A DNA stretch of 64,000 bases. It comes from Microbacterium paraoxydans. GTDB lineage: Bacteria > Actinomycetota > Actinomycetes > Actinomycetales > Microbacteriaceae. Shown in pieces: positions 11,603 to 20,000 of this stretch. Positions within the stretch are counted from its first letter, which is position 1. Every line of letters begins with the position of its first letter. The position numbers were made by a program, and so were the translations under genes. Under the pieces are notes generated by a model. The model searched no databases. It saw nothing but the letters and a program-made list of their open reading frames with translations, and was not told the origin of the DNA. The stretch is taken from positions 1,116,001 through 1,180,000 of the forward strand of contig NZ_JAGTUK010000001.1 of the NCBI RefSeq assembly GCF_018224615.1, in the 5' to 3' direction.

Positions 11603-12669
11603 CGACCCACGACCTCACCCGCACGCCGCCCGCGCTCCTGCGCCGCGCGCGCCTCGTTTTCGTCGTGGTCGCCGTCGTGGTGCCGGTGCTCATCACGGCC
11701 GCCACCACCGCCGTGCTGCTCGCGTGGCTGCCCTCCTTCCCCGCGTCGGTGGCCGTGCACTGGGGCCTGAACGGTGCCGACCGCTTCGACACTCCGCTCG
11801 TCTACCTCTGGGTGCTGCTGGGCGTCGGGCTCGGTGTTCCGCTGCTGATGGCGGTGACCACGCTCGCCGCGGTCGGCGCGCACTGCGGCGGCACCGCCCG
11901 GCTGATGGGCGCCTTCGCCGCGGGCATGTCCGCGTTCGCCGCCGCCATCAGCCTCGGGTCGCTCGGGATCCAGCGCGACCTCGCCCCGACCGGCGAGGTA
12001 CCCGGGATCGGCGGGGTCATGGCCCTCGCGTTCGGGGTGCTCATCGTCATCGGCGGCCTCGCGTGGCTGGTGCAGCCACGCGTGCGTCCGGAGCCCGGTC
12101 ACACGCTCGAGCCGCGGCACGCCGTCCGGGTCGCCGACGGGGAGCGCGTCGTCTGGGTCGGCACGACGACCATGCCCCGCGGGGCCCTGGCCTTCCTGCT
12201 CGTGGTCCTCGCCGGGCTGATCGCGCTCGCGGTGTGGATGCTGGTGGGCGGCGTCTCCGGGTCCTGGATCGCGTTGCTGGTGACAGTGGTGGTGGCCGTC
12301 GCGATCGCCGCGACGACGTCGTTCCGGGTGCGCGTGACACCGGAGGGGTTCACCGCCCAGGCGCCGCTCGGCTGGCCGCGGCTGCGCCTCCCGATCGACC
12401 GCATCGTGTCCGCGCGGGCCGTGACCGTCTCGCCGTTCGGCGAGTTCGGCGGGTGGGGCTGGCGCTTCTCGCCAGACGGCCGCAGCGGCATCGTGATGCG
12501 ACAGGGCCCGGCGATCGAGGTCGCCCGCCGCGACCGAGGGCCGTTCATCGTGACGATCGACGGCGCCGAGGAGGCCGCGGCGCTGCTGCAGGCCTACGTC
12601 GACCGCCCGCCCGCACGACCGGTCCGGGGCGACGCGGCGGACGGCACGACCGAAGGGAGCGGACGGTGA
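11599..12669 (+). CDS. DUF1648-containing membrane protein
   Basis: 356 residues. An amino-terminal transmembrane segment is followed by LPSFPASVAVHWGLNGADRFDT, the DUF1648 signature also seen in SdpI-type immunity and sensing proteins; about five more hydrophobic segments follow, then a carboxy-terminal soluble part (about 245-340) resembling a PH-like domain. It is translationally coupled to the GntR regulator (ATGA) and overlaps the next gene (GTGA). The context suggests an envelope-stress function; no specific activity can be read. Confidence 0.82.
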   Translation: MTTHDLTRTPPALLRRARLVFVVVAVVVPVLITAATTAVLLAWLPSFPASVAVHWGLNGADRFDTPLVYLWVLLGVGLGVPLLMAVTTLAAVGAHCGGTARLMGAFAAGMSAFAAAISLGSLGIQRDLAPTGEVPGIGGVMALAFGVLIVIGGLAWLVQPRVRPEPGHTLEPRHAVRVADGERVVWVGTTTMPRGALAFLLVVLAGLIALAVWMLVGGVSGSWIALLVTVVVAVAIAATTSFRVRVTPEGFTAQAPLGWPRLRLPIDRIVSARAVTVSPFGEFGGWGWRFSPDGRSGIVMRQGPAIEVARRDRGPFIVTIDGAEEAAALLQAYVDRPPARPVRGDAADGTTEGSGR

Positions 12670-13658
12670 GCATGGACGACACGACGCCGCGCGCGGGAGC
12701 AGGGCTGACGCGCGTGCCGTGGACAGCGGTGGCGGTGTTCACCCTCATCTCCTGCGGGCTCGCCTGGCTCGTGGCGCTGCCGCTGTGGCTGGGCGCGGGG
12801 CTCGCCGAACCGATCTCCACGCTGCTGCTGCCGGTGATGATGCTCACCCCCGCGCTCGCCGCACTGCTGGTGGTATTCGCGCTCGGGGTGCTCTCGCGGG
12901 GCGAGCGGCTGCGCTTCCTCGGTCTCTGGCCGTTGCGTCCGGCGAAGCGCGTGGTGTGGTTGCTGGTCGCCGCCTGGCTCGTCCCGCCGGTCCTGGTCGG
13001 CCTCGGCATCCTGGTGTCCGCCGCGCTCGGGTGGGTGCGGCTCGACCTCACGTTCGGAGCGTTCGCCGCCGAGCTCGCGCGGACGCTCCCGGCCGGCACG
13101 CCGCTGCCGCCCGTCGAGGTCGTGGTGTTCGCTCAGCTCGCGATGATCCCGCTCGGCGCCCTGCTCAACGCGGTGTTCGCGTTCGGTGAGGAGCTGGGCT
13201 GGCGTGGCTGGCTCCTTCCCGCACTCCGCCCGCTGGGCACGTGGCCGGCGCTCCTGCTCAGCGGTGTGATCTGGGGCCTCTGGCACAGCCCGATCATGCT
13301 GCTCGGCTACAACTTCGGCCGCACCGACGTCACGGGTGTGCTGTTCATGATCGGCGGCTGTGTCGCGTGGGGGGTGCTGTTCGGCTGGCTGCGCCTGCGC
13401 TCGGGCTCGGTCTGGCCCGCGGTGGTCGCCCACGGATCGCTCAACGCGGCGGCCGGCATGGTGGTGCTGTTCGCCGCGGCACAGCCCGACCTCGCGCTCG
13501 CGGGACCGCTGGGCGTCGCGAGCTGGATCGTCGCGGCTGTCGTGACCCTCGTGCTGCTGCTCACCGGTCAGTTCCGCGCGCAGCCGCCGCTGGCTCCGCC
13601 GCGATCGCATGCCGGGTCCGTACCGCTTGACGTGCCGCGTGCGCCGGGGGTTGGCTGA
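12666..13658 (+). CDS. CPBP-family intramembrane metalloprotease
   Basis: 330 residues with about eight membrane segments. Type II CAAX-protease/bacteriocin-processing motifs are visible: FGEELGWRGWLLPAL (EExxxR) at about residues 175-190, WGLWHSPIMLLGY (FxxxH-like) and AHGSLNAAAG (HxxxN). These supply the glutamates and histidines of the intramembrane metal site. The GTG at 12666 overlaps the upstream stop codon (GTGA); ATG 12672 is an alternative two codons later. As third gene of the GntR operon it probably acts with the DUF1648 protein at the membrane. Confidence 0.88.
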   Translation: MSMDDTTPRAGAGLTRVPWTAVAVFTLISCGLAWLVALPLWLGAGLAEPISTLLLPVMMLTPALAALLVVFALGVLSRGERLRFLGLWPLRPAKRVVWLLVAAWLVPPVLVGLGILVSAALGWVRLDLTFGAFAAELARTLPAGTPLPPVEVVVFAQLAMIPLGALLNAVFAFGEELGWRGWLLPALRPLGTWPALLLSGVIWGLWHSPIMLLGYNFGRTDVTGVLFMIGGCVAWGVLFGWLRLRSGSVWPAVVAHGSLNAAAGMVVLFAAAQPDLALAGPLGVASWIVAAVVTLVLLLTGQFRAQPPLAPPRSHAGSVPLDVPRAPGVG

Positions 13659-13662
13659 GCGC

Positions 13663-14322
13663 ATGGACTCCACCCCCGCCTCCTGGGCCAGCGCCGACTC
13701 CTTTCTCGCCGATGTGCTCCTGGAGCCCGATCCCGCCCTCGATGCGGCGCTCGCGGCGCAGCGCGCGGCCGGCCTGCCGGAGATCGAGGTCGCGCCGCTC
13801 GCGGGCAAGCTGCTGAACCTGCTGGTGCGGCTGAGCGGGGCGCGGCGCGTGCTGGAGATCGGCACGCTCGGCGGCTACTCCACGATCTGGCTCGCGCGGG
13901 CCGTGGGGGCGGAGGGCCGCGTCGTGACGATCGAGGCCGAAGCGGACAACGCCGCCGTGGCCAGGGCGAGCATCGACGCGGCCGGCGTGGGCGACCGCGT
14001 GGACATCCGCATCGGCCGTGGCGCTGACGTGCTCCCGACCCTGGTCGGCGGCTTCGATCTGGTGTTCATCGATGCCGACAAGGAGTCCAACACGGTGTAC
14101 CTGGACTGGGCCGCGCGCCTCGGGCATCCCGGCACGGTGATCGTGCTCGACAACATCGGCCGCGACGGCGAGATCGTGCGCGAGGACTCGACGGATCCGA
14201 AGGTCCTCGGCACGCGGGACGGGCTGCGCATGCTGGGGGAGGATCCCCGGTTCGACGCGACCGCGCTGCAGACCGTCGGGCTCAAGGGCTGGGACGGCGT
14301 GGCCCTGGCTCTCGTGGTCTGA
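13663..14322 (+). CDS. SAM-dependent O-methyltransferase, family 3 type
   Basis: 219 residues. The SAM-binding sequence VLEIGTLGGYSTIWLARAV lies near residues 63-81, the acidic motif VVTIEAEADN follows, and VFIDADKESN with VIVLDNIGRDGEI carries the divalent-metal aspartates of catechol-O-methyltransferase-like enzymes. The substrate is unknown. The start ATG 13663 is four bases after the protease stop codon; TTGGCT lies six bases before the ATG and might allow separate leaderless transcription. Confidence 0.9.
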   Translation: MDSTPASWASADSFLADVLLEPDPALDAALAAQRAAGLPEIEVAPLAGKLLNLLVRLSGARRVLEIGTLGGYSTIWLARAVGAEGRVVTIEAEADNAAVARASIDAAGVGDRVDIRIGRGADVLPTLVGGFDLVFIDADKESNTVYLDWAARLGHPGTVIVLDNIGRDGEIVREDSTDPKVLGTRDGLRMLGEDPRFDATALQTVGLKGWDGVALALVV

Positions 14323-14387
14323 GACGGCGACCGGCCTAGCATCGCGACGGCGCCGCCTGTCACCCCGGCGGCGTCCGAGCCCGGGGC

Positions 14388-14393
14388 TAGACT
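14388..14393 (+). promoter_or_regulatory. -10 element of eno
   Basis: TAGACT about 56 bases before the eno start, so eno has a leader of about 50 bases with a Shine-Dalgarno (AAGGAG), unlike most neighbours. Confidence 0.55.
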
Positions 14394-14434
14394 GGGGCGC
14401 GGATCGACGACGCTCCACACAACCTTTTCCCTGA

Positions 14435-15730
<1,296 letters not shown>

Positions 15731-15797
15731 GCGCACACACGCAGAGACAACGCCGCGCGAGCCGCGGCAGGACGACGCCGCCGAGGCGGCATGACGG

Positions 15798-15831
15798 AGG
15801 AGGAGCCGTGGTACGACGACCGGCTCCTCCT
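15798..15831 (+). terminator. Probable eno terminator overlapping the ftsB-like start
   Basis: An 11-bp stem (15798-15808 with 15821-15831) and 12-base loop, followed by TCG rather than a T-run. The hairpin buries the GGAGGAGG Shine-Dalgarno and the GTG start of the next gene. Confidence 0.5.
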
Positions 15832-16377
15832 TCGCCGTCTTCGAGCGCGTCCGCACGACCCTCCGGCGCGAGTGCGGCGTCGCGGTCCGCGTCGTCTCCG
15901 AAGCCGGGTCGTCGTGCGCCGCGAGCGTCGCGGGAAGCGGCACCGCGCGTGGACGTGCGCGAGTGGGCGTCGGGAATCCGGCTGTCGGCGTTCTCGGCGA
16001 TCATGCTCTCTCTCGTCGTGCTCGGCGCGTGGGTGCTGGTGCCCACACTCGGCACGTTCATCGACCAGCGCCAGAAGATCGCTGCGCTGGAGGCGTCGGT
16101 GAAGGTGAGCGAGGCCGAGATCGCCGCGCTGTCCGCCGAACGCGACCGGTGGGACGACCCGGCGTACATCACGACGCAGGCCAGGGAGCGCCTCTACTAC
16201 GTCAAGCCCGGCGAGGTCGTGTATCTGATCGACAACGACCTCGACCCGTCCGCGCTTCCTCGGGAGCAGGAGCCGGTGAGCGACACGCTGGAGGAGCGTC
16301 CGGCGGACTGGATGCCGCAGCTGTTGCGCACGCTGGTGTCGGCGGGGCTCAGCGACACCGTCGCGGTCAGCCGCTGA
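15808..16377 (+). CDS. FtsB/DivIC-like septum formation protein
   Basis: 189 residues: a Ser/Pro/Arg-rich, probably disordered amino-terminal part (1-48), one transmembrane segment at about 60-80 (FSAIMLSLVVLGAWVLVP), a heptad-like coiled coil (QRQKIAALEASVKVSEAEIAAL) and the conserved DDPAYITTQARERLYYVKPGE. This is the actinobacterial DivIC/FtsB family that links division proteins at the septum. The GTG 15808 has a good Shine-Dalgarno but both sit inside a strong hairpin; a start at GTG 15949 (VDVREWASG) is an alternative that would remove the disordered tail. Confidence 0.88.
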   Translation: MVRRPAPPSPSSSASARPSGASAASRSASSPKPGRRAPRASREAAPRVDVREWASGIRLSAFSAIMLSLVVLGAWVLVPTLGTFIDQRQKIAALEASVKVSEAEIAALSAERDRWDDPAYITTQARERLYYVKPGEVVYLIDNDLDPSALPREQEPVSDTLEERPADWMPQLLRTLVSAGLSDTVAVSR

Positions 16378-16412
16378 GGCGGCCCTCTGAGCATCCTCCC
16401 GGTCACCTCCCC

Positions 16413-16418
16413 TACGCT
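16413..16418 (+). promoter_or_regulatory. -10 element of the DUF501 gene (leaderless geometry)
   Basis: TACGCT, six bases, GTG at 16425. Confidence 0.65.
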
Positions 16419-16424
16419 GGTGGG

Positions 16425-16964
16425 GTGACGACGCCCCCGTTCCCTGCCCCCACGCCCGCCGAACTCGCTGTCGTGTCCGCGCAGCTCGGCCGTCCCGCGC
16501 GGGGTGTGGTGGGGATCGCGGCGCGCTGCTCGTGCGGCAACCCGACCGTGGTCGCCACGACGCCGCGCCTGCCGGATGGCACGCCGTTCCCCACGTTCTA
16601 CTACCTCACGCATCCCGCGGCGACCGCGGCCATGTCGACGCTCGAGGCCACGCACGTGATGCCGGAGCTCGCGGCTCTGCTCGACGATGACCCGGAGGTC
16701 GCCGCGGCGTATCGCGCGGCCCACGAGGCGTATCTGGCTGACCGGGCGCAGTTCGGCGACGTCTCGGAGATCGACGGCATCTCGGCGGGGGGCATGCCCA
16801 CGCGCGTGAAGTGCCTGCACGCACTGGCCGGGCACGCCCTTGCGGCGGGGCCCGGTGTGAATCCGATCGGTGACGCGGCGCTCGAGCGCTCGTCCTGGTC
16901 GCCCGACGTGTGCCGCTGCGAAGATCCCGGCGCGGCCGTCCGTGAGGCGGCGCGCTCGGCATGA
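16425..16964 (+). CDS. DUF501 family protein
   Basis: 179 residues of the DUF501 family, conserved in Actinobacteria next to eno and the FtsB-like gene, function unknown. It contains GVVGIAARCSCGNPTVV, FPTFYYLTHP, GGMPTRVKCLHALAGHALA and a final DVCRCED; the recurring Cys and His residues suggest metal binding, which is inference. The GTG start is set by a -10 element exactly six bases upstream. The last four bases overlap the protease gene (ATGA), so the two are coupled. In M. tuberculosis the following gene is an exopolyphosphatase (ppx); here that place is taken by an S8 protease. Confidence 0.9.
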   Translation: MTTPPFPAPTPAELAVVSAQLGRPARGVVGIAARCSCGNPTVVATTPRLPDGTPFPTFYYLTHPAATAAMSTLEATHVMPELAALLDDDPEVAAAYRAAHEAYLADRAQFGDVSEIDGISAGGMPTRVKCLHALAGHALAAGPGVNPIGDAALERSSWSPDVCRCEDPGAAVREAARSA

Positions 16965-18277
16965 GCCGTCGGCGGATGCTGCGCAGCGTCGTCGCCGCCG
17001 CCGCGGTGGCGACGACGGTGCTGCTGCTCGGCTCGAGCGCGACCACGGCGACGCCGCCGCCGATCCCTGACGATCCCGCCGATCCGGTCCGCGCGGCGGA
17101 GTACTGGCTCGACGGCGCGCGCATCCGGGAGGCGTGGCAGACGACGCGCGGCGAGGGCGTGACCATCGCCGTGATCGACACGGGCATCGGCAAGGTCCCG
17201 CAGACCTTCGGCGACGCGGTCGTTGGCGGCACGGACGTCTCGGGCACGGGGACGCCGGACGGACGAACGCCGCTCGGCGCGATCGATGGCAACCACGGGT
17301 CCTGGGTGGCCTCGCTGGCCGCGGGGCGCGGTGCCCCCGACGGCACGGGCATGATCGGGGTCGCTCCCGAGGCCAAGCTGCTCTCGGTCTCGGTGGGCTT
17401 CGGCGCGGCGGCCGCGGTGCCGTTCACGGAGCAGGTCGCCAAGGGGATGCGCTGGGCGGTCGACAACGGCGCCGACATCATCAACCTCTCCTTCACCACG
17501 AACACGCTCGACTGGGACGAGAGCTGGGACGACGCGTTCCTGTACGCGTTCGAGCACGATGTCGTGGTGGTGGTCGCCGCGGGCAACCGGGGCAACGGCA
17601 CGAACATCATCGGAGCTCCCGCCACGATCCCCGGCGTGCTGACGGTCGGCGGCGTCGACCAGACGGGTACCGCGAGCCTCGAGGCATCGACGCAGGGCAT
17701 CACGATCGGCATCTCGGCGCCGAGCGAGGGCTTGCTCGGAGTCTCGGCCGACGGCGAGGTCGTGGGGTGGAGCGGCACCAGCGGTGCGGCGCCGATCGTG
17801 GCCGGCGTGGCTGCGCTGATCCGGTCGGCGCACCCCGACATCTCGGCGAACGACGTGATCAACCGCATCATCAAGACGGCTATGCCGGTGCCGGATGCGC
17901 AGAAGCCGCGCGATCCGCTCTACGGTTTCGGCCTGGTGGATGCCGCCGCAGCGGTCTCCGCGAACATCCCGTCGGTCGACAAGAACCCGATGGGCGACCT
18001 CGCGGAATGGATCCGTCTGTTCCGCCGAGCCGACAGCGAGCCGATGCCGCAGCCCACCGTGACCCCGGTCGCGCTGCCGCCACTTCCGGACGCGGACCAG
18101 CCGAGCGAGGCCGGTTCACCGCTGCTTCCCAGCGCCGAATCGCTGCGCTACGGTACCCTGCCGCTCATCGCACTCACCGTGCCTGGTATCCTGATAGCGC
18201 TTGGCGTCACCGCAGCTGCCCGGCGCATCCGATCGGCGCGCGTTCCCGTACGCCACAATCCCGACTCCGAGGAGTAG
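16961..18277 (+). CDS. Membrane-anchored S8 (subtilisin-like) serine protease
   Basis: 438 residues: a signal peptide (about 1-31), the subtilase domain (about 45-330) with catalytic Asp in VIDTGIG, His in DGNHGSWVASL and Ser in WSGTSGAAPIVAG, a proline-rich linker, and a carboxy-terminal transmembrane helix (about 395-420) with a short basic cytoplasmic tail. This layout matches mycosins (MycP), but no ESX type VII secretion genes lie nearby, so I do not call it MycP. It probably cleaves secreted or envelope proteins. It is translationally coupled to DUF501. Confidence 0.92.
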   Translation: MSRRRMLRSVVAAAAVATTVLLLGSSATTATPPPIPDDPADPVRAAEYWLDGARIREAWQTTRGEGVTIAVIDTGIGKVPQTFGDAVVGGTDVSGTGTPDGRTPLGAIDGNHGSWVASLAAGRGAPDGTGMIGVAPEAKLLSVSVGFGAAAAVPFTEQVAKGMRWAVDNGADIINLSFTTNTLDWDESWDDAFLYAFEHDVVVVVAAGNRGNGTNIIGAPATIPGVLTVGGVDQTGTASLEASTQGITIGISAPSEGLLGVSADGEVVGWSGTSGAAPIVAGVAALIRSAHPDISANDVINRIIKTAMPVPDAQKPRDPLYGFGLVDAAAAVSANIPSVDKNPMGDLAEWIRLFRRADSEPMPQPTVTPVALPPLPDADQPSEAGSPLLPSAESLRYGTLPLIALTVPGILIALGVTAAARRIRSARVPVRHNPDSEE

Positions 18278-18284
18278 TTCTTCT

Positions 18285-19817
18285 GTGCCTCAGAACAGCA
18301 CTGTGCCCAAGATTCTGATCGTCGGCGGGGGCTACGCAGGTTTCTACACCGCGTGGAAGCTCGAGAAGCACCTGCGCAAGGGCGAGGCCGACGTGACCAT
18401 GGTGGACCCGCTGCCGTACATGACGTACCAGCCGTTCCTTCCCGAGGTCGCCGCCGGTTCGATCGAGGCACGCCACTCCGTGGTCGCTCACCGCCGCCAC
18501 CTCAAGCGCACCAACGTCGTCACCGCCAAGGTGACCAACATCAACCACGCGCAGAAGGTCGCGACGATCACGCCTCCCGTTGGCGAGCCGTACGAGTTCG
18601 CCTACGACCAGATCGTGGTCACGGCCGGTGCCGTCTCGCGCACCTTCCCGATCCCGGGCATCGCCGACAACGCGATCGGCCTCAAGACGATCGAGGAGGC
18701 CGTCGCGATCCGCGACAAGGTCATGTCGAACTTCGACAAGGCCGCCTCTCTTCCCGCCGGTCCCGAGCGCGACCGTCTGCTGACGGTGGTCGTGGTGGGT
18801 GGTGGCTTCGCGGGCATCGAGGTGTTCGCCGAGCTGCGCTCTCTCGCGTCCTCGCTCGTGAGCAAGTACCCCCAGATCCACTTCGAGGACACGCACTTCC
18901 ACCTGATCGAGGCGATGGGGCGCATCATGCCCGAGGTCTCGCTCAAGACGAGCGAGTGGGTGCTGAAGGACCTGGCCAAGCGCGGTGCCAACGTGCACCT
19001 CGACACGCAGGTCACCGGGGCGATCGACGGCAACGTGGAGCTCTCCACGGGCGAGGTCATCCCGACCGACGTGATCGTCTGGACCGCGGGCGTCATGGCG
19101 AACCCGACCGTCGTGCGCGGCGGCGACCTGCCGGTGGAGGAGCGCGGCCGCATCCAGACCCGCGCCGACCTGCGCGTGGGTACCCCGGAGGCGTTCGTCG
19201 AGGGCGCCTGGGCCGCGGGTGACGTCTCGGCCGTTCCCGACCTGTCGGGCGGTGGTGTCGGTGGCTTCTGCGTGCCCAACGCGCAGCACGCCGTGCGCCA
19301 GGCCAAGCTGCTCGCGAAGAACCTGGTCGCCGTGCTCCGTGGCGAGAAGCCCAAGGACTACTTCCACAAGAACCTCGGCGCCGTGGCGGGTCTCGGCCTG
19401 TACAACGGTGTCTTCCAGTCCGGAAAGATCGCGCTCAAGGGCTTCATCGCGTGGCTCGCCCACCGCGGTTACCACGGTCTGGCGATGCCGACGTGGGAGC
19501 GCAAGTGGCGCGTGCTGTGGGGCTGGTGGAACAACCTGTGGCTGGGTCGCGACCTGGTGAACCTCGAGACCGTGCAGAACCCGCGCTACGTGTTCGAGGA
19601 GTTCGCGGCGCGCCCGCGTCCGGCGGCGCCGGCAGATGCGGCCCCGGCAGCCGCACCGGCGAAGACGGCTCCGTCCGCGACGGCTGCTCCTGCGGCTGAG
19701 ACCCCGGCTGACGTGAAGGCGGCGGCGGAGAAGCCCGCGGCCAAGAAGCCCGCGGCGAAGAAGCCGGCAGCCAAGAAGGCTGCGCCCGCGTCGGCGGAGA
19801 CTGCCGCCGTCAAGTGA
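18285..19817 (+). CDS. ndh: Type II NADH dehydrogenase with Lys/Ala/Pro-rich tail
   Basis: Single-subunit, non-proton-pumping NADH:quinone oxidoreductase on the inner face of the membrane. The 510 residues contain the FAD site ILIVGGGYAGFYTAW (about 11-25), the NAD site VVVVGGGFAGIEVFAE near residue 170, the second flavin motif EGAWAAGDVSAVPD near 306, and the membrane-binding amphipathic region after residue 370 (ALKGFIAWLAHRGYHG). After about residue 447 the sequence becomes an Ala/Pro/Lys-rich tail with three KPAAK repeats, not part of the catalytic fold. The GTG lies seven bases after the protease stop with GGAG upstream. Confidence 0.95.
   Translation: MPQNSTVPKILIVGGGYAGFYTAWKLEKHLRKGEADVTMVDPLPYMTYQPFLPEVAAGSIEARHSVVAHRRHLKRTNVVTAKVTNINHAQKVATITPPVGEPYEFAYDQIVVTAGAVSRTFPIPGIADNAIGLKTIEEAVAIRDKVMSNFDKAASLPAGPERDRLLTVVVVGGGFAGIEVFAELRSLASSLVSKYPQIHFEDTHFHLIEAMGRIMPEVSLKTSEWVLKDLAKRGANVHLDTQVTGAIDGNVELSTGEVIPTDVIVWTAGVMANPTVVRGGDLPVEERGRIQTRADLRVGTPEAFVEGAWAAGDVSAVPDLSGGGVGGFCVPNAQHAVRQAKLLAKNLVAVLRGEKPKDYFHKNLGAVAGLGLYNGVFQSGKIALKGFIAWLAHRGYHGLAMPTWERKWRVLWGWWNNLWLGRDLVNLETVQNPRYVFEEFAARPRPAAPADAAPAAAPAKTAPSATAAPAAETPADVKAAAEKPAAKKPAAKKPAAKKAAPASAETAAVK
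19731..19775 (+). repeat. Three 15-bp repeats encoding KPAAK units
   Basis: Three in-frame copies of a 15-base unit starting aagccc/aagccg encode KPAAK three times in the NADH dehydrogenase tail. The copies differ by one to four bases, so this is coding repetition retained for its peptide. Confidence 0.85.
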
Positions 19818-19828
19818 CGTCGACGACG

Positions 19829-19862
19829 AACGGCCCCGCACGCGAAAGCGTGCGGGGCCGTT
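19829..19862 (+). terminator. Intrinsic terminator after ndh
   Basis: Perfect 15-bp stem (19829-19843 with 19848-19862) closed by a GAAA tetraloop and followed by TCTCGTT. It begins 12 bases after the stop codon. Confidence 0.92.
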
Positions 19863-19907
19863 CTCGTTACGTGCCGCACTTGCGAGGGCGCGAGGATGCG
19901 ACAGAAG

Positions 19908-19937
19908 TTGGCGACGTAACATGTCACATTGTACGCT
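19908..19937 (+). promoter_or_regulatory. Promoter TTGGCG-N18-TACGCT
   Basis: The -35 TTGGCG (19908-19913) and -10 TACGCT (19932-19937) are 18 bases apart in a locally AT-richer stretch. It would start transcription near 19944, about 57 bases before the next gene. Confidence 0.65.
19916..19934 (+). promoter_or_regulatory. Imperfect dyad inside the promoter spacer
   Basis: GTAACATG-TCA-CATTGTAC has six of eight arm positions complementary. It fills the spacer and touches the -10, as an operator would. No cognate regulator is identified. Confidence 0.4.
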
Positions 19938-20000
19938 CTTCACAGTCGCAGGCAAGTGACGGTGCGGCCGGGCTGATCGTCCACGATGCGAGGAGAACAG

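Noticed and set aside
16961..18277. Naming the S8 protease mycP
   Set aside because: No type VII secretion genes are in the window and the neighbours are eno-linked genes.
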